From: Canna indica
Taxonomy: Eukaryota > Streptophyta > Magnoliopsida > Zingiberales > Cannaceae
Reading direction: 5' to 3'
Assembly: GCA_034359265.1 (NCBI GenBank)
Contig: CP136890.1
Location: forward strand, 51,169,001-51,233,000
Length of the DNA stretch: 64,000 bases
In this document: positions 11,322-23,080 of the stretch, piece by piece
Numbering within the stretch: the stretch's first letter is position 1
How the letters are laid out: every line of letters begins with the position of its first letter
Position numbers and translations under genes: made by a program
The notes under the pieces: generated by a model
Databases searched by the model: none
What the model was told of the DNA's origin: nothing
What the model saw: the letters and a program-made list of their open reading frames with translations, nothing else

Positions 11322-12598
11322 GAGGGCATTTGGTTTTTTGCAAGTACAAATACTGCAAAAAATATTTGCATGTAAAAGTAAATGTCCGCAAATAAAATTT
11401 GCAATCTACTATTTAGTTGCTCGCAAGTAGAGCAACTTCTATTTGCAAACGTTTGATTGACCACAAATGGAAATTGCAATTACACTTGCAATTTTCATCT
11501 CATATCTAGGTCTGATAATTTTAGCTCGGTCTAATAGCCTAACATGATAAAATCATGCTCGGGTCTCCCATTACCATGTTGGGTTAGGGATGTAGGGTCG
11601 GCCAGGTTTGATAGCCTAATAATCAGAGTCAATAAAGGGGCAATTGATTTAGTTTTTCATAATCATGCTAGCGGGCTGGGCTGTGATGACTTGTTTTGTT
11701 TTCGTGTCGTGCCGAGCTGGGGTTCCCGGCCAGTCCCAAATTTTTATCGAGCTGGGGTAGGATGTCATCAGATGAGCTGCCCCAAGGATTGACGATGCTC
11801 GAAATACCCGATGCAGTAGAGGAGCCTAAATTTGCTCTTCAAGTGGCGGTGGTCGCTCACATGGATGTTAGAAATGTGAGATCCAGAATCCATCTCGAGC
11901 ACAAATTGATCCAAAAATCACCAGAGGAGCAATCAAGGGTCGATGAGCGTCGATAAAACTTATGATCTAGATGGGAAAAGGTTGGAAAAATTGCCCAAAT
12001 CGATCGAACAATAATATGCAATAGGAGTTTAACGGAATTTAGATGCAATAACAAACAAATAGAGCTAAAAGGGTAAATTTATCATTTTACCCCCAAATAT
12101 AATTCATCGACTTCAAAAAAATCAATCCGACCAAGAATAATATTATTTTATACTCTAAATCACCATTTATTTTAGTAAAATATTATTTTATATTATTTAA
12201 TTATTTATTAAAATAAATTAATAATTTTTAATTATTATATAATATTGAAAATTATAAAATTTTTACCAAATGATATTAGATCTAAAATCTGGCACTACCA
12301 TCGCATTCAGTACAAAAAAACCTACAACTTTGATATTTATTCTATCTTCATCCGACAACTCTAAGTCGCTTAAATTAATTAGTTTTTAATAATTAAATTA
12401 TTGCATTTCAGCTTGCAATTTTGTATTGCAGGCTTTTTGGGCTGCAATTTCTTTTGTAGCCTACAAATAATATTAGAAGCACAACTTGTAAATACTAAAT
12501 GCTGAAAAAAATTTTACAGCAAACCAAATAATTTTTTTGGTTTATTTACTGCAACTAAAGTCGCAACATTTGTACTTGCGGAGAAACCAAACGCCCCC
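11322..12598. mobile_element. Family A inverted-repeat element, copy 1
   Basis: The left end GAGGGCATTTGGTTT and the reverse complement of the right end GGGGGCGTTTGGTTT form a terminal inverted repeat, continuing with GCAAGTACAAAT on both sides. ATA flanks the element on both sides (11319-11321, 12599-12601). The right ~450 bp matches, inverted, the left part of copy 2 at 33034. No transposase was found, so it is non-autonomous. A 3-bp duplication and GGGGGCGTTTGG termini suggest PIF/Harbinger, but class assignment is uncertain. Confidence 0.65.
11690..12060. other. Unique interior of family A copy 1
   Basis: This GC-richer segment has no counterpart in copy 2, which carries a minisatellite in its interior. 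A short open frame at 11696-11956 encodes nothing I recognise. It could be filler or a captured host fragment. Confidence 0.3.
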
Positions 12599-12671
12599 AT
12601 AGTGTACTATGTTTTGCAGTGAAAATGAAAGTTATTGACTTTCTCATATATTTAATATATCTTTTAATCTA

Positions 12672-13656
12672 GGGTTAATTACTAAATATATCTGCACTTT
12701 TAATGATTTTCCCTAATCTATCCCAACTTTTAGTTTTTCCCAATAATATAATTTACCTTTCGCTTTCTTTCAATTATATCACACTGTCAAAGTAGTGTTA
12801 AATTTGATGTTTGGATGCCGACATGGCGCTACTAATGTGGATCAATATTGCCACGTCAGCATCATCACTGAATAAAAAAATTCAAAAATTATCATGTCAT
12901 CAAAAATTATTTTTAATAAAGTTTAAATTATTATATCTCAACTTTTATGGATTTTCCCAAATCTATCTTAATTTTTTTTTTCTAACCAAAAGGGATCCCG
13001 TACTTTCGATTTGTTTCAATTATATCCTATCATCAAAGTATCATCAATTTGACCATTAGGATTCTGAATTGCATTGCCAAGTGGATTAGAATTTTAGTTA
13101 GTATCCCTAAATACATTTAAAAATAATAATATGTCATGATACTATATCTTTGAGGTCAATGAATAATGCAACTGAGATCTAAGGAATGATGCAATTAAAA
13201 AAAATATAGTCGTTTATCGGTGAGAGTGATCACGGTACTACCTCCGGGCCACATTGATGCAAAGAGGTAGGTTGAGTATTGAGAATGTAGGAGGACACAA
13301 TTTCTTTATAAATTTTCGAAAAATAAGAAGATATATGTTTTTTAAAAGGTTCGGTGAAATGATTTAATTAGATATATTTATGGATATTGGATGAACTTTT
13401 GATCCATATCAGCTTTGCTACTCAATATTTTAATGATAAGATTGATAATAGTTTTTTTAATTTTTTAATTTTTTATTCATTTAGAAATGCTGATGTGGCA
13501 ATATTGATCCATGTCAGCATCCAAATGATAAATTTAACACTATATTTACAGTGGGATATAATTGAAAGAAATAGAAAGGTGAAATATATTATTGAGAAAT
13601 ATTAAAAGTTGGGATACATTAAGGAAAATCATAAAAAATGGAGATATATTTAACCC
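12672..13656. mobile_element. Mutator-like MITE with 9-bp duplication
   Basis: The element begins GGGTTAATTACTAAATATAT and ends with TTAACCC. It is flanked by the perfect 9-bp repeat TTTAATCTA (12663-12671 and 13657-13665). The terminal inverted repeats extend about 190 bp and contain the matching phrases TTTCTTTCAATTATATC and GGATCAATATTGCCAC. Nine-base duplications with long inverted ends are the hallmark of Mutator-like elements. No transposase is present. A second, diverged direct copy of the end sequence lies at ~12935-13085. Confidence 0.85.
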
Positions 13657-13671
13657 TTTAATCTATATTAG

Positions 13672-14167
13672 TGTTGGGTGAGGACCGGACAAGCAACAAA
13701 GATTTGCACAGCGAAAGAATAAAACTAATCCCCTACCTAACTGGATCGATGCATCTCGGTTAAATCAATACTAGTTTAGTAGTATACCTTTGAAGACTGA
13801 ACTCCGTCTTCTACTCCAAGATCTCTATTTTGCTTCGGATCCTAGGTGTTGCCAAACGACGAACACCCTCTACGGTTAGTATACGAGCGAACACGATGAA
13901 TTGGGCGGCTTCTAAGTGCTAGCTCGCCTGTATCGAAACTCCTTCCGATTTCGTCGAGTGTGAAACTTCTTCTGAGCTCTCTCTCTCTCTCTCTTGGGGA
14001 GGTCGGCTACCACAATAGGAGCTCGGCTTCCTTATAATGGAGGTCGGCTTCGTATCACAATAAGGTCGATATCCACCAAGAATAGATCATCTACCTATCT
14101 AAAACATATGTGGGTACTTATAGAAGCATCAATCATATTGATCGAGTCTTCTCATCCGTTGATTGAT
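13672..14167. repeat. LTR fragment, unclassified
   Basis: It starts TGTTGGGTGAGGACCGGAC beside the MITE duplication and looks like an LTR head. It includes a (TC)n tract near 13978-13994. It is cut at 14168 by another LTR-like sequence. No second copy occurs in the window, so its identity rests on the TGTTGGG start and lack of coding. Confidence 0.35.
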
Positions 14168-14906
14168 TGTCACGCCCCAAACCCGAAAATGACTGGCCAG
14201 AGTACCACCCATAATCTGAAGCCTAACCCAACCAAGACAACCAGATAAAGATACAAAACCTGAACAGTTTATAAAAACCAACTTGGTTTGCGAAAAACAT
14301 AAACTAAATAATTTTTAAACCATCAATCAAATAGTTCAACAATTTCGAATGTTCAAATTCTTTTAAAAAGAAACCAGTTAACATAAATGAATCCCTCAAC
14401 CTCAAAAATGCAGAAATAGACTCTAGACCCAAGTCCACATGACTCAAAAGAAAATATAAAAGTTTTTATGACTCGGGTATACACCCCTGACCACGACATG
14501 TCACGAGATCCGCTATCCTCGTCGCCACCAGCTGCGCTACTGCATCCCAGTACATCTCTGATCACGCTCAGGGGCTGAAAAATAACAATAATATAAATCG
14601 TAAGTCCGACTAGGACTTAGTGAGTAGTTTATCCCTTAATCAAACATGCATGTCCAATACCACAAGTCCATCAAGCATATATAATATCCCAGTAATCAAC
14701 TACTCATATGCGGTAACAATTAACCAAACCATCATTACACATGAAATATAAATACCAATGTATGAAACCATCCATCCAAGTAAATAATAAGCATAATGTG
14801 CATAACCAATATTTCAAGTATGAAGGAAACACCATAACACAATCATCTCTTCAAACAAGCCACTCGGGTCGATCATCAGTGTGGTGGTGCTGACGAGCTT
14901 CTCGAT
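14168..14906. repeat. Gypsy-type LTR fragment (TGTCACGCCCC)
   Basis: It starts TGTCACGCCCCAAACCCG, a start common to Ty3/gypsy LTRs in plants. Its last ~40 bp (CACTCGGGTCGATCATCAG... to GAGCTTCTCG) are matched again at 32776-32818 on the far side of the Tekay element. It ends where the Tekay 5' LTR begins. Confidence 0.45.
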
Positions 14907-15248
14907 TATAATATCCTAGATATTTAATTATATTATTTTCCTTTATGGTTGTATTTGCCAGCCTAGCGAACTAGATTGAGGTCGAGCCGAGTCGACTCAT
15001 GGTCCGGTGCGAGCTTGCGAGCTTGGGTAAGTAAGATTATGAATATAAAAATTTTGTTTGAGCAGTTAAATTTATTTAATTTTATATTGTGTATGCATAA
15101 TTGTTTAGTTTATGCGGATGTGCATATGTGGTTGCTAGTAGTTTATCATGGGATTAGAATGAGATTATTTAAGTTAGCGGATTTGGGTTCGGCCTAAGGC
15201 GGATGCGGGTTTCATAAAGGGCTAGTGGAGTCAGGGTTGAGGAGGCAG

Positions 15249-15255
15249 TATAAAA
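15249..15255 (+). promoter_or_regulatory. TATA box of Tekay 5' LTR
   Basis: TATAAAA followed by CCCCC is conserved at 30348-30354 and, in the solo LTR, at 54577-54583. About 40-250 bp downstream runs a CT-rich leader typical of a transcript start. Confidence 0.55.
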
Positions 15256-16663
15256 CCCCCTTCCCTTGGCTTGCGGCTCCCCATTGGAGCCGCACAAGCA
15301 ATAGGAGAGTGGAGCAACCGCCAGCCACACCCTTCCTCTCTCTCTTGCAAGCCGCCGAGCTTCTTCCCTTCTCCTTCCTCTCCTTCTTTCTTCTCTTTGG
15401 GGCTGAGCTGAGAGGAGCCAGCCAGCCACCAAGCCACCAAGCCACCAGCCAGCCCCTCTCTTTTCCCCTTTTCCTCTCCTCAAGCCGACAGCTTGAGGTG
15501 AGCCGCCGGCTCCTCTCTTCCCCTTCTTGAGTCGAGCCGCCATCTTTTGAAGCCGGATTTGAGGGCTATCATCCGGGATTTCTTCTTTGATCATCATTCC
15601 TATTTAGGTTAGTGGTTTTACCCTCCTTCTTTCGGGTTTTCTTCGAGTTCTTGAAGCCGTTCTTGAAGGCTAGTACGTTCTTGTTTTGTTTTCCATTGAT
15701 CTGTCGAATTTATCGCTGTTCTTTGATTTCTGTATTTGAGGAGACCCTAAACCCTTTCCTATGTGGTTCGGCAGCCCTAGGACGACCCTAGGGGTGCTCG
15801 GCCAAGGGTGGAGCAAGGGTGCCCTCAAGGTGTTCGATGAAATGTCCAAGTGAGAGATTTTGGTTATCTTGTAGTTTATGTCTTGAATTGGTTGTTAAAA
15901 TGAGTTCTTATATGTTCAAGCATGCTTAGTATTTAATCTGTGATTTTTGGAGAAAATCATGTTTAAATGCTTGATCTTAAAGGTGGTTCTTGATTAAAGA
16001 TGATGGTAGTGCTTGATAATCTTGTTTAAAAATATAGTTTTTGTGAGATTTATCTAAATGTTATAATTCTGATTTTTTGGTGAATTAAGGATTTAATTTC
16101 TATGAATTTTCGGATTTATTTTCATGATATGCTGAAAATTCAATGTTGTTGGAATTTCATGCTGAGATTGTGAATCTGTGCTATTTTCGTAATGTTTGGT
16201 GTGGTGTTTGTGTTTTTCTGAACATAGTCGTGTAACCTATCATTTCGATCAGAAAATATAGTTTGGAAATATAGAACACACTTTGGAGACTAGATTCGGA
16301 TTAGATACATCAGTTTCGGGTGAAAAAGTAAGCTAAAACAAAACTCTAATTTTGGTGAACTAAATTTTAATTGCATAATTAAAATTTGGCAAAAGGATTA
16401 GCATAATCTGTTATGAAGCAACATGTGAAGTTTATGCATGAAATAAAACTACACGAGTTTATGACATTACGGGTCTAGGAAATGGGGTCGGGTATTGGAG
16501 TGTTGAGATGCCTTCCAATAGGGACACCTCTAAGACACTATAGGAGAGACTTGACTTAGGTCATGGTGCACCATATCTTTATGAATGGCGGAGAGCCTCG
16601 TTGAGGAGCTGGATTTTGGGCTAGGCCCGGGAGGTTGGATGACTAATTCCCAACTTGTGGAAT

Positions 16664-16890
16664 AAGTTCGGAGGGCTTACCCGATTATCCCCGAAGTGGT
16701 TTTAAGGAATAAGTTTGGAGGGCCTACTCGATTATTCCTGAGATATGTTAGAGGAGTAAGTTCGGAGGGCCTACCCGATTACTCCTTTGATATCTGAAAG
16801 GGGCAAGTTCGGATGGGCGAATCCCGATTATCCCTATGCGTCTCGTGGAGCAAGTTCAGAGGGCCTTCCCGATTATCCTAGTATGTGTTA
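16664..16890. repeat. 47-bp tandem repeat in Tekay 5' LTR
   Basis: Unit starts AAGTTCGGAGGGCC or close variants at 16664, 16711, 16758, 16805 and 16852, an exact 47-bp period. Each unit carries CCGATTAT(T/C)CC. Confidence 0.85.
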
Positions 16891-17528
16891 TTGCCTTAGG
16901 TCATGGTAGGCTTAGGCTTGTTGATCTTCACCGTTTGGGTGTTGGCTGCCTTCGGGCAGGTGGTGGCCAGATGACCTGATAACTAGTCACACCTTCTTGA
17001 CTTTAATCCTGTAGAGATAGATGTTATGCTATTGCTTATCTCTGTGCTATTTTATTATGGGGGTCGGTAGAACCGCTCACTGAGTTCTTTGAACTCACCC
17101 ATTGTCATTGTTTTTATTTTTTGTAGAGCCTGACCAGTGAGGTGGGCTAGAGCACTTGGCGCGGCTGGAGGGCGGAGGAACTACATTGATCTCATAATTG
17201 TTCTAGTTAGGGGCCGTAGTCGAGTCTGTAGTAGTTTGATCATGCACTAGTGATTTGATGTTTAAGAGTTGTAATACCGTGGGGACATTCATGTTTTAGT
17301 CAGTCTTTATTTGATAAAAGAACTGTTGCTCTTTGATTTATTGATTTTCGTACCTGAACTATTTATTAAAACCTTTGATGTTGAAAACCTGTTTTGGTTC
17401 TTTTTATTAATAAAAACTGTTGTTTATTCCCTTATTTTATGAGTTGGCATGTGCATGAGTTAGGTTGCGGGGTATAGGCACGTATACCTTGGCCAGTCAC
17501 GTGACCATGAAGTTGGGGCGTGACAATG

Positions 17529-17540
17529 TGGTATCAGAGC
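17529..17540 (+). promoter_or_regulatory. Tekay primer binding site
   Basis: TGGTATCAGAGC, complementary to the 3' end of initiator tRNA-Met, lies three bases after the LTR end at 17525. Confidence 0.95.
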
Positions 17541-17734
17541 ATGTGGTTCGGTCTGACTACGACCTAAAGTCACCGTATAGGATATTGCTAGCGTGTCAGT
17601 ATACGGTAGGGGTATGTTATGAGATCAATGGGCTAAGTCTTCACCTCAGCGCGACTTGTGATTTATTTACTTAACGACTTAGGGCAAATTAATTGTCTAA
17701 ATTTTGATATTTTCTTTTTGGTGATTCCAAATTG

Positions 17735-19990
17735 ATGGAGGCCTTTGATGCCGCAAGGACGGTAGTGACTACAACTCTACTGAGCGCTGAGGTCAAGGCC
17801 GCGGCCGTGGTTGTGGGAGACCACTGCAGGCCTGAGAGGATGTGGGACAATATCCCATGGTTATTCAGTTGCAGGCCCTAGTGGCTGAGTTTATTGAGGC
17901 GCTCCGCAGGGAGCAGGAGCTGAGGCAGCAGCCATAACCAGTACCAGTAGTACCCGTAGCACCAGAGGTGGTCCAGCTAGTAGTACCGGTGGTCAGAGCC
18001 CCTAAAGCATCTTCATACATAGACTTTGTTGCATTCAGGCCATTAGAGTATACAGGGATATATCAGCGGGTGGAGGTCACCAGTTTCCTAGGAGATTGCT
18101 ATGAGCTGTGCAGGGAGCTTGGTTGTTCTTCGAAGACGACTGCTCGACTGATCGGGTTACAGCTGAGAGGTCCATCCAAGGATTGGCTTCACACCTGGAG
18201 GGGATCGTAGAGCAACAGATGCACCACCCCCTACTTGGGAGGAGTTTAGAGCTGCTATGGTGGAGAAGTACTTGTCGACTATGAAGCATCGACACTGACA
18301 CGGACACGGGACACGACATGGACACGGACACGAGGACACACCAATTTTAAAAATTTACAAGACACGGACACGACATATATAGCATATATATAAAGTATTA
18401 TTATTTTTTTAAAATCCACAATTTATATATATCAAGAATTTATAATAATATCACGATACTTTCATTGATATCAAACTTCTAATTTTCGGTTTTTCCTATG
18501 CCCCTTCCAAAATATATGAAGCGTTCTAGATAATTTCTTGTGTCAATACTTACTATTTCTTAGCCCATTCCAAAAGCATGGGGCACAATATCTATTGACA
18601 TGTACCAAAAAATTTATAAATTAGCATGTCTCAGTAGAACTGTCATGTACAACCACACATAAATAAAAAGTTAAGTAGAGTCCCACTATCTTCTTCATCA
18701 ATCATTGTTGTTATCTTCTTCATTGAAAAATATTACTCTCTCCAACTCTGGTTCATCAAGAGAAAGATTAACAACTTCAAGGATTCCATTATCTTTGTCA
18801 ATTGAAAATTCATCTTCTATAATATTACTAATATCGTCTCACATTATTGTATTGGGGAGTTTTTCTTGAAATGGGACGAAGATTACTATGGACAAATACT
18901 AAACTCTCCACACGTTTAGGCTTCATTTTGTTCCTTTTAAGGGAATAGATAGAAGAGTAAGTGCTCTAATTTCTTTAAGAACAACAAGAATATAAAGTAC
19001 TCAATTCCCTTGACTATTTTATTATTTTTTTAAAAAAGATGCATGGTTGGCCGTGTCCGGGCGTGTCCAAGCCATGTCCGGGCGTCTCCAAGCCATGTCT
19101 GGGCTGTGTCCGTGCAAAAAAAATATTTTGACTAGTCAAGACACTCTTGGACACGTGGGACACGTGTGTCGGACGAGTGTCTTCGTGTGTCGGTGTCCGC
19201 AGCGTGTCGGACACGCGGACACGGCAGTCCCACGGAGTGTCCGTGCTTTCTACCCTGTCGATGAGTGTCCGGGATAGGCAGGCGAAAGAGTTCGAGCTAC
19301 TGCGTCAGACGAGCAGTATGTCGGTGATAGATTATGAGATGGAGTTCACTCGGCTCTCGAAGTACCATCCCACCATGATAGCCTTAGGGACCGCCAGGGT
19401 TAAGAGGTTTGTTGAGGGGTTGAGGCCGCAGATCGCCAGATTGATCTATTACACGGCGGACACTTCCTTTGCTTGGGTTGTAGATGAGGCACTCCGAAAG
19501 GAAGTCCTCCATGTAATGGATCAATTAAACAGACACCCGAAGTTTCCTCCGAAAGGGGTTGAGGCCGCAGATTGCTAGATTGATCCATTACACGGACCAA
19601 CAGACAGGCTTGATGGTCCCCAGAAGAAAAAATTTCAGTCCCAGCCTTCGGGGGGTCGGCTAGCTCTCTCAGAGGGGACTTTCAGGACAGCAGATCCACC
19701 GCGGGGCAGAGGTCATAATAGTTCAAGAGGCCACATGGGTTCGGGACCAGGGGCGTCTTTGGAGGTTCGTAGCAGAGATCTGTGTCGCAGTAGTGTAATC
19801 GATGTCACAGGAGGCACTGGGGGCTTGCTGGGGAAGGTCGGAGGTATGTTTTAGCTGTGGGCAAACTGGGCAGTCAGCAGCCTGATCAGACTAGAGGAAA
19901 TGTACCAAAGTCAGTGGGTTCCGTAGCTCAGAGGGGTTAGTTTCAGGGAGAAGGCCAGCAAGCTGGTGGTTTAGAGAGGCCCACTGCGTG
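17735..19990 (+). pseudogene. gag: Tekay Gag (broken, with insertion)
   Basis: The likely start is ATG at 17735 (MEAFDAARTVV). After frameshifts, a Gag core is read: TWEEFRAAMVEKYLS up to 18275, then an inserted element, then SVRDRQAKEFELLRQ from ~19268, the conserved YEMEFTRLSKYHP, and VKRFVEGLRPQIARLI. A degenerate zinc knuckle (CFSCGQTGQSAA, with the usual His replaced by Gln) lies near 19847-19885. Gag forms the particle and binds RNA. Several in-frame stops and the insertion inactivate it. Confidence 0.8.
18281..19254. mobile_element. Small DNA transposon inside Tekay gag
   Basis: The ends are inverted: left GACACTGACACGGACACG, right reverse complement AAGCACGGACACTCCGTGG. Flanks share TGTCGA (18273-18278, 19256-19261) within an 8-9 bp diverged duplication. 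The interior is AT-rich. On the minus strand near 18705-18840 a short open stretch ends DEPELERVIFFNEEDNNND and stop, resembling the tail of a transposase. An 8-bp duplication would fit hAT; class is not certain. Confidence 0.55.
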
Positions 19991-19991
19991 G

Positions 19992-20375
19992 GTGTTTACT
20001 ATGAACCAAGAGGGCGCTGAGACATCCAGGGCAGTGGCGTCAGATAATATTGTTGTTGGGTTTGCCATTGCATATGTCTTGTTTGATCCGGGTGCTACGC
20101 ACTCTTTTGTGTCTACTTTGTTTGCTGCTAAGTTGTCAGGTATACCTTTTGTGCTAGATTTACCCCTTGTGGTGTCTACGCCTATGGGCATTTCTGTAAT
20201 GGCAGAGAAGGTCTTTCGGGGCCGCGAGGTTATCATTTGTTGGCATGTGTTGATAGTCGACTTGACACTCCTACCAATGTTGGAACTTGATGTAATTTTG
20301 GGCATCGACTGGTTGGCGGATCATTTCGCCTCAGTGGATTGTAGGGCTAAGACTGTGACCTTCAGTAAGCCCTAG
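19992..20375 (+). pseudogene. Tekay aspartic protease
   Basis: The open stretch has the retroviral-type protease active site in the form LFDPGATHSF (near 20080-20110), where chromoviruses usually have DSGATHSF, and the second signature ILGIDWL near 20296-20316. This enzyme would cut Gag-Pol in the particle. The Ser-to-Pro change beside the catalytic Asp makes activity unlikely. It is followed by a stop at 20373 and then the RT segment. Confidence 0.8.
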
Positions 20376-20460
20376 TTGCCATAGTTTACCTTCGACGGTG
20401 AGCGAAGGGGAGAGCCGTTGATGGCAATTTTAGCTCTCCAAGATCGGAAGCTACTTCTGA

Positions 20461-21699
20461 GTGGTTGCCAGTCTTAATTTCTTGGCCTTTGTATCTGTGG
20501 CAAAGGAAGGTGGAGGTGCAGCTAGGGACATCGGGGAGATGCCCGTGGTGCGTGGGTTCTCTGATTTGTTTTCGAAGGAGTTGCTAGGGTTGTCTCCAAA
20601 GAGGGAGATTGAGTTCTGCATTAATTTGCAGCCTGGGGTGAAGCTGATTTTCATTCCACCTTATCAGATGGCACCAGCTGAATTGAGGGAGTTAAAGTCT
20701 CAGTTGTAGGAGCGGCTTAAGTTGGGTTTCATTCGCCCAAGTATGTCGCCTTGGGGTGCTCTAGTGCTCTTTGTGAAAAAGAAAGATGAGTTCATGTGGA
20801 TGTGCATTGATTACTGGTAGCTTAATAAGGTAACGTTGAAGAATCGGTACCCGCTACCCAGGATTGATAACTTATTTGATCAGCTTCAGGGAGCTCAGTG
20901 ATTTTCTAAGATTGACCTGCGGTCAAGGTATCATCAGTTGAGGATCCGGGATAGTGACGTCCCTAAGACTGCTTTCAGGTCGAGGTATGGGCACTTTGAG
21001 TTTCTGGTGATGTCCTTCGGGCTGACTAATGCACTTGCATCATTTATGGACCTGATGAACCAAGTGTTTAGGGAATACTTGGACAAATTTATAATTGTGT
21101 TTATTGATGATATCTTGATTTATTCCAGGAGCAGGGAGGAGCATGCTGAATACTTGAGGGTAGTTCTGGAAACTCTCAGGGAGCATAGGTTGTATGCTAA
21201 ATTCTCCAAGTGCGAGTTCTGGCTGGAAAGTGTAGGATTCCTTGGCCGTGTGGTGTTGAGAGAAGGAATAAAAATGGACCCTGCAAAGACAGAAGCAGTT
21301 CAGAATTTCATGAGGCCGACTAATGTCTTTGAGATTTGTAGTTTCCTGGGTTTGGTAGATTATTACAGAAAGTTTGTGGAGAATTTCTCCCGGATTGCAC
21401 TGACATTGATCCGCCTGACTCAGAAGAAGGTCAAGTTCGAATGGGACAGTAAGTGCAAGGAGAGCTTCCTAAAGCTCAAAAATCGCTTGACGTCGGCACT
21501 AGTTCTAGCAGTACCCTAGGGCTCGAGAGGATTTGTTGTTTATTGTGATGTCTTCCGGCTTGGTTTGGGTTGTGTGTTGATGCAGAATGGCAGGGTGATA
21601 ACTTATGGCTCCAGGTAGTTGAAGGTTCACGAGAAGAATTACCCAACTCATGATCTTGAGCTAGCAGCAGTGGTGTTCGCATTGAAGCGGTGGCGTCAC
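20461..21699 (+). pseudogene. pol: Tekay reverse transcriptase and first part of RNase H
   Basis: RT blocks in order: PVVRGFSDLF, the region after [14 protein letters not shown] (from ~20747), KNRYPLPRIDNLFDQLQGA, the block [13 protein letters not shown], and the catalytic box FIDDILIYS at ~21099-21126. The thumb follows ([27 protein letters not shown]). RNase H begins near 21535 (VYCDVFRLGLGCVL) and reaches [16 protein letters not shown], where S2 interrupts at 21700. TAG stops at CAG positions occur near 20707, 20818 and 21618. Catalytic Asp residues of the FIDD box are intact, but the gene cannot be read through. Confidence 0.9.
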
Positions 21700-23080
21700 T
21701 GTTGGGTGAAATGGCCTACACTAGAGGGGGGTGAATAGTGTGTTAACTAAATCTATTTGCCTAATTCAGTTTTAATCATTTTCTTGATTAGTTAGGCTAA
21801 GCACGATATTAATAGCAAGCGGAAGTAATAAATATGAAGCAATAAAGACAAACAAAATGTCAATGCTAACACAATTGTTTATAGTGGTTTGGCTCCAATG
21901 CCTACTACACTACCTAAGCACCTCGCTTAGGATCTCCAAACTAAGTTTACTAGATTAAATCGTTTCTCTTACAAGAGGACTTTGACTCGAAGAGTCTCAC
22001 TCTCAACCTAAGGCACTTCCACACCTGGAAGTCTCCGCCTTCTTACCGATAACACTCTTCCACCTAAACCCTAAGGGACAACTCAACTAATCCTAGTAAA
22101 CTACGTTTACACAAGTGGCTTTACACCTTCTACACTAAGGATACCACTCAATCACAAGACCTAACACTAGGTCTTCTTACACTCTCACGTAAATCAATTC
22201 AAAACAAAATAAAAATACTTTAATCACAAGAAGAGAGTAAAGAGGACTTATCATAATAAGAACACCTCTTCTTCTTGAGCCTAGCACCCTTGATGAGCCC
22301 TCCAATGAAGTACACTTGAAGATGATGGATCAAGAGCTAGGACTGAAGGATTTGATCAATGGGGAGCTTAGAGGATGCAAAAGATCACTCTTTGAGACTT
22401 GGAAGCATCAACATCAAGCTAGGAATGAGTTTGGGATGAGTATTTATAACGCCTCAACCGAACGGCTCCATAACGGGAATTTTTTTTTGCTGGTCGATCA
22501 TCGGTCGACCGACTGATGGTCCACCCAACGACTGCTGGCTTTTTGTGCATCTACCGCTCTGTTCAGTCGATCGATTGGTCGACTGAAGTAGGCACTGCCA
22601 GTTTTTGGCCTCGTTCGGTCGACTGACTGATCGACCGAAGTAGCCACTGCCTTTTTTTTGGCATTGTTCGGTCGATCACCCGGTCGACTGAATTGGCTAG
22701 TGCCAATTTTTAACATCATTCGGTCGACCGACCGATCGATCGAACCTAGGCTGAACTTGATTTTTTTAGCTTTCTTCTTGCACCCTTCATTTTCGGTTTC
22801 CGATCTTCAATGTGCGTCAACTTGGAGAGCTATCCATGTGTTCTTTAGACTTGTCCAAGATGTCTTTGGTGCACACGTCAAACTTCGAGAAACCTCCGCG
22901 ACAAACCCGAACGTGTCGACCAATGTCCTTCTGATTTTCTGATTTCTCTGATATTTCTGATCAAGGACATTGAGCGCTAACCGATATGGAACCTAAAAGA
23001 TTTCTCAATGAAACATTAGTTCCATATTTGTTATCATCAAAATCGAGATTAAGACCAAGGTTGAAAACCTTAAGCCAATA
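21700..23080 (-). repeat. S2 3' LTR (element sense)
   Basis: TGTTGGGTGAAATGG to AAGCCAATA (CA end changed to TA). TATAAATA lies on the minus strand at 22441-22448 and a GGTCGACC-type array at ~22490-22745. The purine tract sits immediately beyond 23080 on the minus strand. Confidence 0.9.
22490..22745. promoter_or_regulatory. GGTCGACC palindrome array in S2 U3
   Basis: Words such as GGTCGACCGACTGA and CGGTCGACTGA recur at roughly 55-60 bp spacing, separated by phrases like ACTGCCAGTTTTTGGC. They lie just upstream (element sense) of TATAAATA. The motif matches S1 but the unit is longer. Confidence 0.55.

Larger units (their letters stand above)
14907..17525 (+). repeat. Tekay 5' LTR
   Basis: It begins TATAATATCCTAGATATTT (TG changed to TA; the other copies begin TGTAATATCC) and ends GGGGCGTGACA. 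Length is 2619 bp. A TATAAAA at 15249-15255 precedes a pyrimidine-rich leader. Five 47-bp tandem units lie at ~16664-16890. The 142-residue minus frame at 15169-15597 is a by-product of the TC-rich leader. Confidence 0.9.

Noticed and set aside
15169..15597. 142-residue minus-strand frame, repeated at 30268-30705 and 54505-54852
   Set aside because: It recurs at the same place in three Tekay LTRs over the CT-rich leader. The composition (Arg/Glu/Gly) follows from the leader, and it is antisense to the element.
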